Below, in pieces: positions 9,188 through 17,988 of a stretch of DNA of 64,000 nt (its first letter is position 1; every line of letters begins with the position of its first letter). A model generated the notes under the pieces. It ran no database searches. It was given only the letters and a program-made list of their open reading frames with translations, and was not told the DNA's origin. Origin of the DNA: Roseiarcus sp963770275 (GTDB taxonomy: Bacteria; Pseudomonadota; Alphaproteobacteria; Rhizobiales; Beijerinckiaceae); contig CAVYPD010000013.1 in the NCBI GenBank assembly GCA_963770275.1, forward strand, positions 22,397-86,396, given 5' to 3'. Position numbers and translations under genes: made by a program.

Positions 9188-9922
9188 TTAGATCGCACCC
9201 TTGGCCTGCTCGCCGCCGAGATAGGCATCGCGGATTCGCTCGTCGCTCCACAGCGTCGCAGAGTCGCCGCCGAGCGCGAGGCGCCCGGTCTCCAAGACGT
9301 ATCCCCAGTTCGCGACTTTGAGAGCCATGTGCGCGTTCTGCTCGACAAGCAGGACCGTCGTTCCGCGCTTATGGATTTCGGTGATGATGTGGAACACCGC
9401 CTGCATTACGACGGGCGCGAGCCCGAGGGAGGGCTCGTCGAGCAGCAACAGGCGAGGCTTTGCCATCAAGCCCCGAGCGACCGCCACCATCTGCTGTTGA
9501 CCGCCCGAGAGCGTCCAGCCGAGCGCGTTGGCGAAGGGCTTGATGCTGGGAAACAAATCAAACATCGCATCAGCTTCACGCCCAATTACGGCTGTAGAGG
9601 CGTTCCCGTTCGAGGCGCCGAGCATGATGTTCTCACGCACGGTGAGACCGGGAAAGACGCGTCGCCCCTCGGGCACATGCGCGATCCCGAGTTTGACGAT
9701 CGCGCGAGGACTTAATCCCGCGATCGATTCGCCGTCGAACAGGATAGAGCCGGCGCGCGGGGCGACAAGGCCTGAAATCGCTCGAAGCGTGGTCGACTTG
9801 CCCGCGCCGTTGGAGCCAAGCAGCGCAACGACAGCGCCCTCGTCGATTGTCAACGAGACCCCGCGTAAGGCTTCGATCTCGCCATAAGCGACACCGAGAT
9901 CTTTGACTTCAAGGAGCGTCAT
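9188..9922 (-). CDS. livF: Branched-chain-type ABC importer ATPase, LivF
   Basis: A 244-residue ATPase with Walker A GSNGAGKST (about 36-44), the LivF-type HVPEGRRVFPGLTVREN segment, signature LSGGQQQM, Walker B LLLLDEPSLGL and the switch histidine region LLVEQNAHMAL. One of two ATPases that power a high-affinity importer of the branched-chain amino acid/amide/carboxylate class. The start overlaps the stop of the upstream fused permease-ATPase gene (ATGA at 9919-9922), showing translational coupling. The substrate may well not be an amino acid, since the cluster lies beside catabolic genes. Confidence 0.93.
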   Translation of the reverse strand: MTLLEVKDLGVAYGEIEALRGVSLTIDEGAVVALLGSNGAGKSTTLRAISGLVAPRAGSILFDGESIAGLSPRAIVKLGIAHVPEGRRVFPGLTVRENIMLGASNGNASTAVIGREADAMFDLFPSIKPFANALGWTLSGGQQQMVAVARGLMAKPRLLLLDEPSLGLAPVVMQAVFHIITEIHKRGTTVLLVEQNAHMALKVANWGYVLETGRLALGGDSATLWSDERIRDAYLGGEQAKGAI

Positions 9923-11646
9923 TCGGAGACCCCGAGATAGGCCGCGACGACGTCTGGCTGGCGCAGCACGTCGGCGGTCTCACCGTCGGCGATCCGGCGG
10001 CCGAAATTGAGCACGGTCACATGTCTTGCAGCCCCGGCGATCAAGGTCATGTCGTGATCGATAAGCAGAATTGTGAGGCCTTGGGCGACGATTCGTCCGA
10101 GCAAGCCGTGGAGCGCTTTCTTCTCGCTCAGGTTGAGGCCCGCCGCCGGTTCGTCGAGCAACAAGACGGTGGGATTGGCGGCGAGAGCGCGCGCAATCTC
10201 GATCAGGCGTTGATGGCCATAGCTGAAGCTGGGGATCGTCTCGTCGGCGCGATGCCCCAATCCAACGAAATCGAGCGCGGCGCGCGCGCGTCCCCAGAGC
10301 GCGTCGCGTCCACGCTCGATAAGTACATTGCCATCCCGCTCGGCGCCGACGACGACGTTTTCGATAGCCGTCATCGACCGGAACAGCCGGATGTTCTGGA
10401 ACGTGCGCGCGAGGCCGGCAGCAGTGCGCTTGTGCGCGGGCAGCGATGTCACGTCGACCCCGTCGACGAAAATTTCGCCGGCGGTCGCGCGATAGAGCCC
10501 TGTCACAACATTGACCATGGTCGTCTTGCCGCTGCCGTTGGGGCCGATCAGCGCGTGCGCTCCGCCGCGCCGCACCTGAAGATCGACTCCGTCGACGGCT
10601 TTCAGGCCGCCGAAATGCTTGCACAAGCCCCTGACCTCGAGCGCCATCGGCGCGCCCGAATCGAGCGGACGCAACGTGAGCGGTTCGGCGGGTTTTGCTG
10701 GCGCGAGTTTGCGCACTCGAAACAGCTGGCTGATGTAGCCCCAGATGCCGTCGGGCATGAAGAGAATGATTAAGATGACGGCGGCGCCGTAGACGGCAAG
10801 GTAAAGGCCGGGCACGCTCTTGAGAATGCGCAGCCATTCCGGAATCAGGATAAGCAGACCCGTGCCAATCGCTGAGCCGATCGGCGAGGCAGCGCCGCCA
10901 AGCAAAGCCATCGTCAAGAGCACGATCGAATCGGCGAAGGCGAACTGATCGGGGCTGATGTAGGAAAATCCGCTGGCGAACAGCCCGCCGCCGAGCCCGG
11001 CCAGCAACGCTCCAAGCGCGAAGGCGACCAGCTTCGTGCGGTAGACGTCGATTCCGTTGGCGCTGGCGGCGAGCTCGTTGTCGCGGACCGCGCGCATCGC
11101 TCTGCCGAGCCGGGTGTCGGCAAGGCGCCAGACGAGATAGCCGGAGATCGCCATGATAGCGACGACGAGGGCCAGAAAAGATTGGCCTGAAGCAAAACCA
11201 GCTGGCCGGGGGATCGAGCTCACCCCGTCCGGACCATGGGTGAAACGGATCGCGTTGGTGAGGACGACGGTCAAGATCTGCTGGAAGGAGATGGTCACCA
11301 TCGCAAGATAGTGGCCGCCCAGGCGCAGCGTCATGAGGCCAAGCCCGGCGCCGGCCGCGAGAGCGATAGCCATGCCCCCGAGGAGGCAGAGCCAAAACGG
11401 TATATGATAGTCGACCGTGCCAAGAGCGACGCTATAGGCGCCGAGCGCGAAAAACGCCGCTTGCGCGAGATTGATCTGGCCGCACAGTCCGAGCACGATC
11501 GACAGGCCGAAGACCGCGATCGCGTAAGTCGCCGCCTGCATCAGAATGTTGGCGACGTAGCCGTCGGTCTTGAAGGTTGCGGCAAGCGCCACCAAAACGG
11601 CCGCGAGGAGCGCGTAGAAGACTTGTCCGATCGCTGAGCGGCTCAT
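9919..11646 (-). CDS. Fused LivM permease and LivG ATPase of an ABC importer
   Basis: A 575-residue fusion. Residues 1-315 are a LivM permease with about eight to ten membrane segments and the LivM pattern LGLCGQINLAQAAFFALGAY and DNELAASANGID. After a short Pro/Ala linker, residues 334-575 are a LivG ATPase: Walker A IGPNGSGKTT (368-376), the LivG hallmark RTFQNIRLF, signature FSYGHQR, Walker B LLLDEP (495-500), switch HD (531-532). LivM-LivG fusions are known in Alphaproteobacteria. The second importer in this window (36.6-41.3 kb) keeps the two as separate genes. Gap to livH upstream is 1 base. Confidence 0.93.
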   Translation of the reverse strand: MSRSAIGQVFYALLAAVLVALAATFKTDGYVANILMQAATYAIAVFGLSIVLGLCGQINLAQAAFFALGAYSVALGTVDYHIPFWLCLLGGMAIALAAGAGLGLMTLRLGGHYLAMVTISFQQILTVVLTNAIRFTHGPDGVSSIPRPAGFASGQSFLALVVAIMAISGYLVWRLADTRLGRAMRAVRDNELAASANGIDVYRTKLVAFALGALLAGLGGGLFASGFSYISPDQFAFADSIVLLTMALLGGAASPIGSAIGTGLLILIPEWLRILKSVPGLYLAVYGAAVILIILFMPDGIWGYISQLFRVRKLAPAKPAEPLTLRPLDSGAPMALEVRGLCKHFGGLKAVDGVDLQVRRGGAHALIGPNGSGKTTMVNVVTGLYRATAGEIFVDGVDVTSLPAHKRTAAGLARTFQNIRLFRSMTAIENVVVGAERDGNVLIERGRDALWGRARAALDFVGLGHRADETIPSFSYGHQRLIEIARALAANPTVLLLDEPAAGLNLSEKKALHGLLGRIVAQGLTILLIDHDMTLIAGAARHVTVLNFGRRIADGETADVLRQPDVVAAYLGVSE

Positions 11647-11647
11647 C

Positions 11648-12523
11648 TCAAGCCTTTTCCGCCACCCGCTCGCCGAAGATGCCTTGGGGTCGAACGATGA
11701 GGAAGAGGATCACCACCAGGAAAGCGAATGCGTCCTTGAACGGCACGGAGATATAAGCGGCCCCAAAGGTCTCGATGATCCCGATCGCGAAGCCGCCGAG
11801 GATCGCTCCAGCCACGTCGCCGAAACCGCCGATGATCGTCGCAGCGAAGGCCTTCAGCGCGATCGTCGAGCCCATCTGGATGGAGACGAACAGAATCGGC
11901 GCCACCAGAATGCCTGCGATCCCGCCAAGCACGGCGCTGTAGACAAAAGTGAGCATGATCATGCCTGCGACAGGAATGCCAAGCAGTGTCGCCATCTCCT
12001 TGTCCTGGCTCGTCGCCTGGAGCTTCTTGCCGATCAAGGTCCACTCGAACAGCCAATATTGGAACGCGACGAGCGCAAGGGTGACGCCGATAATGATGAG
12101 ATATTGGCTGTCGAGATAAACGGGCCCCAGTTGAAAGCCTGGTGTATCGAGCCAGCCAGGCAGCACCTGCGGCTGCGGTCCGTAGAGCGCGAGCACGCTG
12201 TTGGAGAGAAAGATCGAAGCTCCGATCGTCGAGATCAGCACTGGCAGAAAGGTTCGATGACGCAGCGGATAATAAACGGTCAGATTGAAGACCGCCCCGA
12301 GCACCGCCATCCCTGCAATCGCAATCAGAAACGCAAGCCAGTAGGGCCAGCCGAGATCAATCGCGAACACGACCATCAGATAGGCGGCGACCATCGAAAA
12401 CTCGCCCTGAGCAAAATTGACGACGCTAGTCGCACGAAAGATCAGGACGAAGCCTAGGGCTACGAGCGCGTAGACGGCGCCGATGCCGACGCCAGTGAAA
12501 AGCAATTGCAGAAAGAAATCCAT
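11648..12523 (-). CDS. livH: ABC importer permease, LivH
   Basis: A 291-residue membrane protein with the LivH start FTGVGIGAVYALVALGFVLIF and the NFAQGEF motif near residue 37, then about eight hydrophobic segments and the cytoplasmic EAA-like loop with SQDKEMATLLGIP. It forms the channel with the LivM half of the downstream fusion. First permease gene after the binding protein (67-base gap), same strand. Confidence 0.93.
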   Translation of the reverse strand: MDFFLQLLFTGVGIGAVYALVALGFVLIFRATSVVNFAQGEFSMVAAYLMVVFAIDLGWPYWLAFLIAIAGMAVLGAVFNLTVYYPLRHRTFLPVLISTIGASIFLSNSVLALYGPQPQVLPGWLDTPGFQLGPVYLDSQYLIIIGVTLALVAFQYWLFEWTLIGKKLQATSQDKEMATLLGIPVAGMIMLTFVYSAVLGGIAGILVAPILFVSIQMGSTIALKAFAATIIGGFGDVAGAILGGFAIGIIETFGAAYISVPFKDAFAFLVVILFLIVRPQGIFGERVAEKA

Positions 12524-12590
12524 GCGGATCGGCGCGCCTTGAAAGGAATTGGGCCGCAGACGCCGGCTGGCGCGCCGCCGGAGGCGCTAA

Positions 12591-13730
12591 TCAGTCTGTG
12601 AACTCGATGTGCTTGTCGAAGACGATGGTCCCCTTCTCGTTGCGGACGATGTTGTATCCGTGAAGGCCATCGCCGAACTGATCGAAGTTGTACTCGCCCT
12701 CGGCTCCCTGGTAGCCCTTGACCGAAAGCATCGCATCGCGAACCTTCTGAGGATCCGTCGACCCTGCTTTGTTGATGCCGATGGACAACCCGCCGATCGC
12801 GTCATAGGGCCAGGCGCTCTGAAGGTCGGGCGGAGCGCTTGAGACTGCAGCATACAGCTTGGCGAATTCTTTCGCCGCTGGAGACGAGTCCGCGGCGTAG
12901 TCGGTGACGGCATAAGTGCCCCAAAGAGCCGGACCTGCCAGCTTCAGCGCGGCGGCGGCGACGGTCGTCGCCGATCCGACCCACGGAATCGTGAGGCCCA
13001 GTTGTTTCGCCTGCCGAGCGAAAATCGCCTGATCGTTTTCGTAAGTGAAATAAGAGCCGATGACGTCCGCTCCGGAGGACTTGATCGCAAGCACGACTGG
13101 TGTGAAGTCTTGGCTCTGGTTTGGGTAACCCTGATCGAGGGCGACCTTGCCTCCAAGCTTACCGATTGCCGCGGCCAAGAGGTTGTTGCCGCTCGTGCCG
13201 AAAGCGTCGGTGGAATGGACGAGCGCCCAGTTCTTCTTGCCAAGGGTCTCGATGCCGTAAGAGGCGATCACACGCCCCGAGTAGGAGTCGTTCGGCCGGA
13301 AGCGAATCATCCAGGGATTGCCCATTTTTGTGAGCGCCGGATCGGTGCCGCCGAAGCAAAACGGCTTCGCAGCCTTCAGGATGTCATTGGCAATCGCGTG
13401 ATTTTGCGTCGAACGAACAGGGCCAAGGAAGGCAATGATGTCGGGTTGCGCCGCAAGCTTGGAAAAGGCGAGCACCGCGCCGGGATTGGTCGTCTGGTCG
13501 TCCTCGGTGACAAGTTCGAGCTGTTTTCCCAAAACACCGCCGGATTTATTGACTCGATCCAGCGCGATCTTGGCGCCGGCGAGCGCGTACCCGCCAACAG
13601 CGGCTGCCGGACCGGTGACCGGAAGTACCATGCCAATTTTGAGGGTTTCCGCGGCGCGAGCAACGCGGGAGAGCATCGGCGCCGCAAGGCTCGCTGCGAG
13701 CCCTGCATTTACGGTCCGTCGGTTAATCAT
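12591..13730 (-). CDS. ABC importer substrate-binding protein, Liv (type I) family
   Basis: A 379-residue periplasmic protein: residues 1-26 form an export signal (NRRTVNAGLAASLAAPML then RVARA), followed by ETLKIGMVLPVTGPAAAVGG, the family's N-terminal lobe start. FLGPVRSTQNHAIANDI and YDAIGGLSIGINKAG are also typical. First gene of the livK-livH-livMG-livF operon on the minus strand. Ligand unknown; relatives bind amino acids, amides, aromatic acids or short carboxylates. Confidence 0.92.
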   Translation of the reverse strand: MINRRTVNAGLAASLAAPMLSRVARAAETLKIGMVLPVTGPAAAVGGYALAGAKIALDRVNKSGGVLGKQLELVTEDDQTTNPGAVLAFSKLAAQPDIIAFLGPVRSTQNHAIANDILKAAKPFCFGGTDPALTKMGNPWMIRFRPNDSYSGRVIASYGIETLGKKNWALVHSTDAFGTSGNNLLAAAIGKLGGKVALDQGYPNQSQDFTPVVLAIKSSGADVIGSYFTYENDQAIFARQAKQLGLTIPWVGSATTVAAAALKLAGPALWGTYAVTDYAADSSPAAKEFAKLYAAVSSAPPDLQSAWPYDAIGGLSIGINKAGSTDPQKVRDAMLSVKGYQGAEGEYNFDQFGDGLHGYNIVRNEKGTIVFDKHIEFTD

Positions 13731-14224
13731 ACGCTCCTCCCGTCAATCTTGCGCTTGATTCCGGCGGCCAATTCATTGGCCGCCCCTTCCAGCTGAAGCT
13801 TGCGGAAATCGGTCCATCCTGCAAGCCCGTTTGGCACGTCCTCTTCCGTTGCTCCATTGAACGGTCGGGGGCTCGCCCGGAGTGGCATAAAATCTCGAGA
13901 AGATTGTCTGGGCGCCAAGTCTTTGTATGGGAGCCCCGATGATCCGGAGAAGCACCAGTTCATCGCGCTTGGATGCAAGCTCGTGTCCGAGCGAGGGCGC
14001 TTTTTGAAGGAGATGAAACACCTTCGGCAAGGCGGGGATCAGCAGGGCGTAAAGTACCCTTCGCCACACCGTTTTCTTCGGCCACCGCTTCCGTCCCTAA
14101 GTCAACCGTTTCTTGAACAACTCGCGGTCTGCCTTGGCGCCTCGGTGGCGTAGATCGACGTGGCAGGCGCCACATCCCGCAACGAAGAGCGCGAAGCATG
14201 CATCGCTCTTCCAGGCGTCCGCAT
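13731..14224. other. Intergenic stretch upstream of the Liv importer, no gene recognised
   Basis: Roughly 490 bases that must contain the promoter for the minus-strand Liv operon. Open frames on both strands are arginine/proline-rich and match no family I know. It borders a decayed kinase gene, so it may itself be degenerate coding DNA. Confidence 0.4.
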
Positions 14225-14590
14225 TTACTCACCCGTCGACACTAGTTTTGTCGCTTCTCTATTCGCGATCGACAAAGCGAAGTCGAACGGATCTCCTACA
14301 GCGATGCGGGCTGCAAGCGTTCCGACGAATGCATCTCCCGCGCCGTGAGTGCTTTCGACGACGACCTTTATGCCTGGCAGCTCAGTGTGCGGCCGGACTG
14401 TCGAAGGTGCTCACGCCGTCGCCGCCTGCTGTCACAACGACGGACTTGAATCTTGCTGCAAGCGTCTTCGCTGCAGGCGCGGCCGTCTCTAGGGAGAAAT
14501 GCCGCCTCCGCCCAGCATCTCGGCTTCGATCGCGTTGATAACCAGAATGTCAACCAGATCAGGAAGGCTCGAGCGGAAAGTTTCAACCAC
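14225..14590 (-). pseudogene. Ribokinase/PfkB-family sugar kinase, C-terminal remnant
   Basis: Pieces in three frames join to give a PfkB C-terminus: DLVDILVINAIEAEML (the N-x-x-E region), then KSVVVTAGGDGVSTFD, then the catalytic anion-hole motif HGAGDAFVGTLAARI followed by DPFDFALSIAN and a stop at 14225. The aspartate of GAGD is the catalytic base of the family. The N-terminal half is missing and IS110 transposase sequence begins at about 14580 on the other strand. The frame changes are mixed in direction, unlike those in intact genes, so this is genuine decay. Confidence 0.75.
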
Positions 14591-14902
14591 GGTCGCGATC
14601 TCGCCGCATGGCTGGGCTTGGTTCCGAGGCAGTTCACTACCGGGGGTAAGCCGAAGCTGCTCGGAATCAGCAAGCGCGGCAACAAGTATCTGCGCAAACA
14701 ATTGATCCACGGGGCGCGCGCCGCGCTGCCCCATATCGCGGAGCGTGACACGCCGCTCGGCCGGTGGGCGAAAGAGCTGATGAGGAGGGCCCATCGCAAT
14801 GTCGCGGTCGTCGCCTTGGTCAACAAGCTGGCGAGGATCGCCTGGGCGGTGCTGCAGCGCAGGAAACCGTTTGACGCCAACGCGGTATCCGTGGCCGCGT
14901 AG
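14580..14902 (+). mobile_element. IS110-family transposase, C-terminal fragment
   Basis: About 107 residues ending at 14902: NGRDL-type start (NHGRDLAAWLGLVPRQ), then GGKPKLLGISKRGNKYLR and LIHGARAALPH, the transposase_20 domain of IS110/IS116/IS902 elements. The N-terminal DEDD catalytic half is absent, so the fragment cannot transpose. It interrupts the pfkB remnant. Its sequence differs from the IS110-type fragment at 42.6-43.2 kb. Confidence 0.82.
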
Positions 14903-15279
14903 AGATCCGTTCGGTCGGAGCGAAAGCGCCGGTCGCCCAAGCGGGGTTTGCGAGAGGGTGACGACGAGATGGCCTGACAGTCAAACGGCGCTCAGGAAAG
15001 CCTGATGTTGAAAATGGCGCACGACGCCGAAGAGTTTATGAGGACCGGGGCGCGCGTATCTCCATCTTGGCCGGGAGGAGACCTCCGAGGCCGGATACGT
15101 TGAAGCGGACTGATCAGCCACCGATCTCGACAAAGCCCCTTGCAGACGGGGCGGGCCATACGTTTCAACAATATCCCGCCCAATTCGGACATGCGCAGCG
15201 CAGTTGCAATGTCCCCTTAACGTCGATATTGTTGAAGAACCCCCTGTTCTGGTGCCAGCACTTGGGATTCGTGGCGATG
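14903..15279. other. Non-coding flank of IS remnants
   Basis: No gene seen. The first part is probably the 3' end of the IS110 element. The second part contains the 12-base inverted repeat described separately and then merges with the IS1182 copy. Confidence 0.4.
15164..15236. repeat. Perfect 12-base inverted repeat around a 49-base spacer
   Basis: TTCAACAATATC (15164-15175) and its complement GATATTGTTGAA (15225-15236) bracket 49 bases. The arms are AT-rich in a GC-rich setting. It could be a pair of terminal repeats of a tiny mobile fragment or an RNA hairpin. Confidence 0.5.
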
Positions 15280-16312
15280 TCAGCGAGGCAGATTCCTCGC
15301 GCGGCGTGGAGAAAGCGCGGCGGGATTTTCGCAACTCCTTACCCCCGGGACAGACATAGAGGCCGCGTTCAGTATCGAATGTGAAGTCGGCTCGCGGGAG
15401 AAAGTTCCGTCCGCGCGCTCGGACTTGTCGATCAGGTTCACGTGCGGTTCGATCCCGCGCTCATCCACCAGCCAACCGACCATATCGGCCGAGCCGTAGC
15501 CCCCATCCGCGACCAGGCGCGACGGAGTGAGGTCGAACTGTTCAGCCGTGCGGTCGAGCATCGTCTTGGCCGCGCCAACTTCCGCTTGGCGAATGGTTGT
15601 CGTCGCCTCGACATCCACAATCACTGCATGCTTCCGATCGATGAGATAGTTGTCGGAGTAGGCATAACCGGCGACCGACTTGGCCGAAGTGGTGAAGCGC
15701 GCCGCCGGATCGGTTGGGGAGATCACCTTCGGCTCGACCGCCGTCGCCCCGCTAAAGGCCGCATCATCGAGGTCCGACAGATATTCCGCGACCGCGCGGC
15801 TCGAAGTCGGAACTAGATCTTCGACCTTGGCGACGCTTCGCCGTCGATGCGCGTCCGCCACGATTATACTGGCGTCGACCGCGAAGGCTTCGCCCCCGAC
15901 GACCCCTTCCTTCATGCAGCGCGCGACCACCGTCTCGAACAGCTTGCGCAGGAGATCGCTCTCGCGGAAGCGGCCGTGACGGTTCTTGGAAAACGTCGAA
16001 TGATCGGGAACCTCGCCGTCGAGCCCCAAGCGACAAAACCACCGATAGGCCAGATTGAGGTGGACCTCATCGCATAGCCGTCCGCTCCGATCGAATGCCG
16101 AGGCAGTAGCCGACGATCAGCATCCGGATCATCAGCTCAGGGTCGATCGAGGGTCGCCCTACGTCGCTATAGTAAGGCCCCAGGTGCGCACGAACCTCGG
16201 ACAAGTCGACGAACCGGTCGATCTTGCGCAGCAGATGGTCGTCGGGGACATGCCGCTCAAGGCTGAAGTCGTAGAACAGCGCCTCTTGCATCACCCTCCG
16301 CTCGCCCATCAT
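15280..16312 (-). mobile_element. IS1182-family insertion sequence, degenerate copy 1
   Basis: The transposase N-terminus starts at 16312 (MMGERRVMQEALFYDF, then GRPSIDPELMIRMLIVGY), loses frame near 16078, and resumes as GLDGEVPDHSTFSKNRHGRF, FAVDASIIVADAH, DNYLIDRKHAVIVDVEAT and RLVADGGYGSADM (DDE domain with catalytic aspartates). The C-terminal third, including the conserved C-x2-C and late acidic residue, is missing after about 15340. Not functional. A second copy lies at 41.3-43.8 kb. Confidence 0.82.
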
Positions 16313-16895
16313 CGACCGAATCTCCTCTCACCAGCAGAAGAGAATCAGCGACCGGCGCCTCAATCAAGCGAAGTTTTTCAACGCAATTCGTCGATTCGAG
16401 GCGTCTCAAAATGCGCAAATACCGGTAATTCGCCGAGGACTTGCCGAGCCGGTCAAATCGACCCAAATGGAAGTTTTTTCGCAAATCTGGACCGGCAGTT
16501 ACCCGACGTGAAGCGGAAATTCCTGGCTCACCGGCGTCGCATATGTCCATTGACGCGCGTGAGCCTTGTCATGAGCGGCCGCCACAGTCAAAATCTAGGA
16601 TAAGGCCGGGCGCGGGAGGCAAAGCTCGCCTCTCGCCTTGGGCGGTCGCGCCGCGCCCGCCCGCGCTCAGACACGACGGCTTTCGTCGACGAGGTCAATC
16701 GCGCTCTGTACAGTCGAGTGATAGAGATACGGCCATACCGAGAATCTATAAAAAAGTTTGGGCACCCTGACATGCGATTGAGACTCTCACGGTGCGGCAA
16801 TGCCCATAACACTCTGCCATGCACAGTCGACGCGAGTACGAATTTACAATTGACAGCGGGCTCGAACACATCGGGCTCGGAGAGGAAGCGCCGAT
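16313..16895. other. Intergenic stretch before the deacetylase gene
   Basis: About 580 bases without a recognisable gene. An AT-rich part near 16740-16760 (CTATAAAAAAGTTTGG) and a TTGACA at about 16851 could belong to a promoter for the plus-strand gene at 16896. AGAGGAAG just before the ATG is a plausible ribosome-binding site. Confidence 0.4.
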
Positions 16896-17780
16896 ATGAT
16901 TCCAAGCGAGAGAAGCCCGTATTCCGCCATCGTCGACCGACCCCCACTCAGACTTCCAAACGGCGGCAGGGTCATTGTATGGACTATCATTAATTTGGAG
17001 GTGTGGGACATCTCGCGTCCAATGCCGCGCACCGCCATGCCGGCGCCATCCGGCCAGACGATGCTGCCGGACGTCACCAACTGGGCCTGGCACGAATACG
17101 GCATGCGTGTTGGCGTTTGGCGGTTCTTCAAATTGTTTGAGCAGCTCGGCATTCGTCCGACTCTGTCTATTAATGCGCGGGTTTGCGAGGACTACCAACG
17201 GGTCGCCGCTCAGGCGCGAGACGCAGGTTGGGAATTCATGGCACATGGCTATGATCAAATTCCGATGCACAAGCTAGAGGATCAGCGCGGCACGATCCGT
17301 CGCGCGATGGACGTGATCGAGAAGTTCACGGGCAAGCGATCCGTCGGCTGGCTGGGCCCTGGGCTGACGCAAACGTTGGATACCCCGGATCTGCTAGCGG
17401 AGGCGGGCGTTCGCTACATTGGCGATTGGGTTTACGACGACGAGCCAACCACAATCCGCACGAGGCACGGACCGCTCGTAACTTTGCCCTACAACTTCGA
17501 GACCCACGACATAGCGACTATGATTTTGCAGAATCACGAGTCGCCGTACTGGGTCACAAAGTGCCGTGACACGCTCGACCGCTATCTAGACGAGAGCGCG
17601 GAGCGCGTGAAGATCATGGCAGTTGCGCTGCACCCCTACATCATGGGCCAGCCACACCGTATTGGCTATCTCGAAAGAGCTTACGCGGACATCAATAGCC
17701 ATCGAGGAGTCGTCCATATGAATGGCGCCGAGATTCTCGATTGGTACGCCGCACAGGTCCCAACGAGTCATAAATCATGA
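16896..17780 (+). CDS. Polysaccharide deacetylase (CE4/PuuE-like) family protein
   Basis: A 294-residue protein with the NodB-homology barrel: VIVWTIINLEVWD opening strand, PTLSINARVCEDY, WEFMAHGYDQIPMH (metal-site histidine region), SVGWLGPGLTQTLDTPDLLAEAG and LPYNFETHDI, and VALHPYIMGQPHR near the C-terminus. This pattern is nearer to the allantoinase-like PuuE branch than to chitin deacetylases, so an amide hydrolysis on a small cyclic or acetylated substrate is as likely as cell-wall work. No signal peptide. Its stop overlaps the ATG of a broken SDR gene (ATGA), which shows a former operon. Confidence 0.82.
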   Translation: MIPSERSPYSAIVDRPPLRLPNGGRVIVWTIINLEVWDISRPMPRTAMPAPSGQTMLPDVTNWAWHEYGMRVGVWRFFKLFEQLGIRPTLSINARVCEDYQRVAAQARDAGWEFMAHGYDQIPMHKLEDQRGTIRRAMDVIEKFTGKRSVGWLGPGLTQTLDTPDLLAEAGVRYIGDWVYDDEPTTIRTRHGPLVTLPYNFETHDIATMILQNHESPYWVTKCRDTLDRYLDESAERVKIMAVALHPYIMGQPHRIGYLERAYADINSHRGVVHMNGAEILDWYAAQVPTSHKS

Positions 17781-17938
17781 CGTCCGAAGCGTTCTCTCAG
17801 GTTGACAAAGTTGCGATCGTTGTGGGAGCCGGTGGTGGAATCGACGAGCATCCTCGACGCTTTGTCGAGGCCGGCGCCAGAATGGCCTGCGCCGACTTGG
17901 CGGTGCGCGAATACGCGCGGCATCCAGCCCTACGCTGA
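17777..17938 (+). pseudogene. SDR N-terminal fragment, 53 residues
   Basis: Starts at the ATG overlapping the deacetylase stop. The first residues VDKVAIVVGAGGGID and ARMACADLAVRE are the first two strands and cofactor loop of a short-chain dehydrogenase, but the frame ends after 53 residues and no further SDR sequence follows. Truncated by deletion. Too short to fold as an enzyme. Confidence 0.6.
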
Positions 17939-17988
17939 AGCATGAACGGCTGTACTGAGCTAACGTTGTTTGAGACAGAACGAACTCA

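Noticed and set aside
10021..12457. Long plus-strand frames (up to 257 codons) across the first Liv operon
   Set aside because: They are antisense to Liv genes with full conserved motifs; the Arg/Asp/His-rich composition is typical of GC-rich shadow frames.
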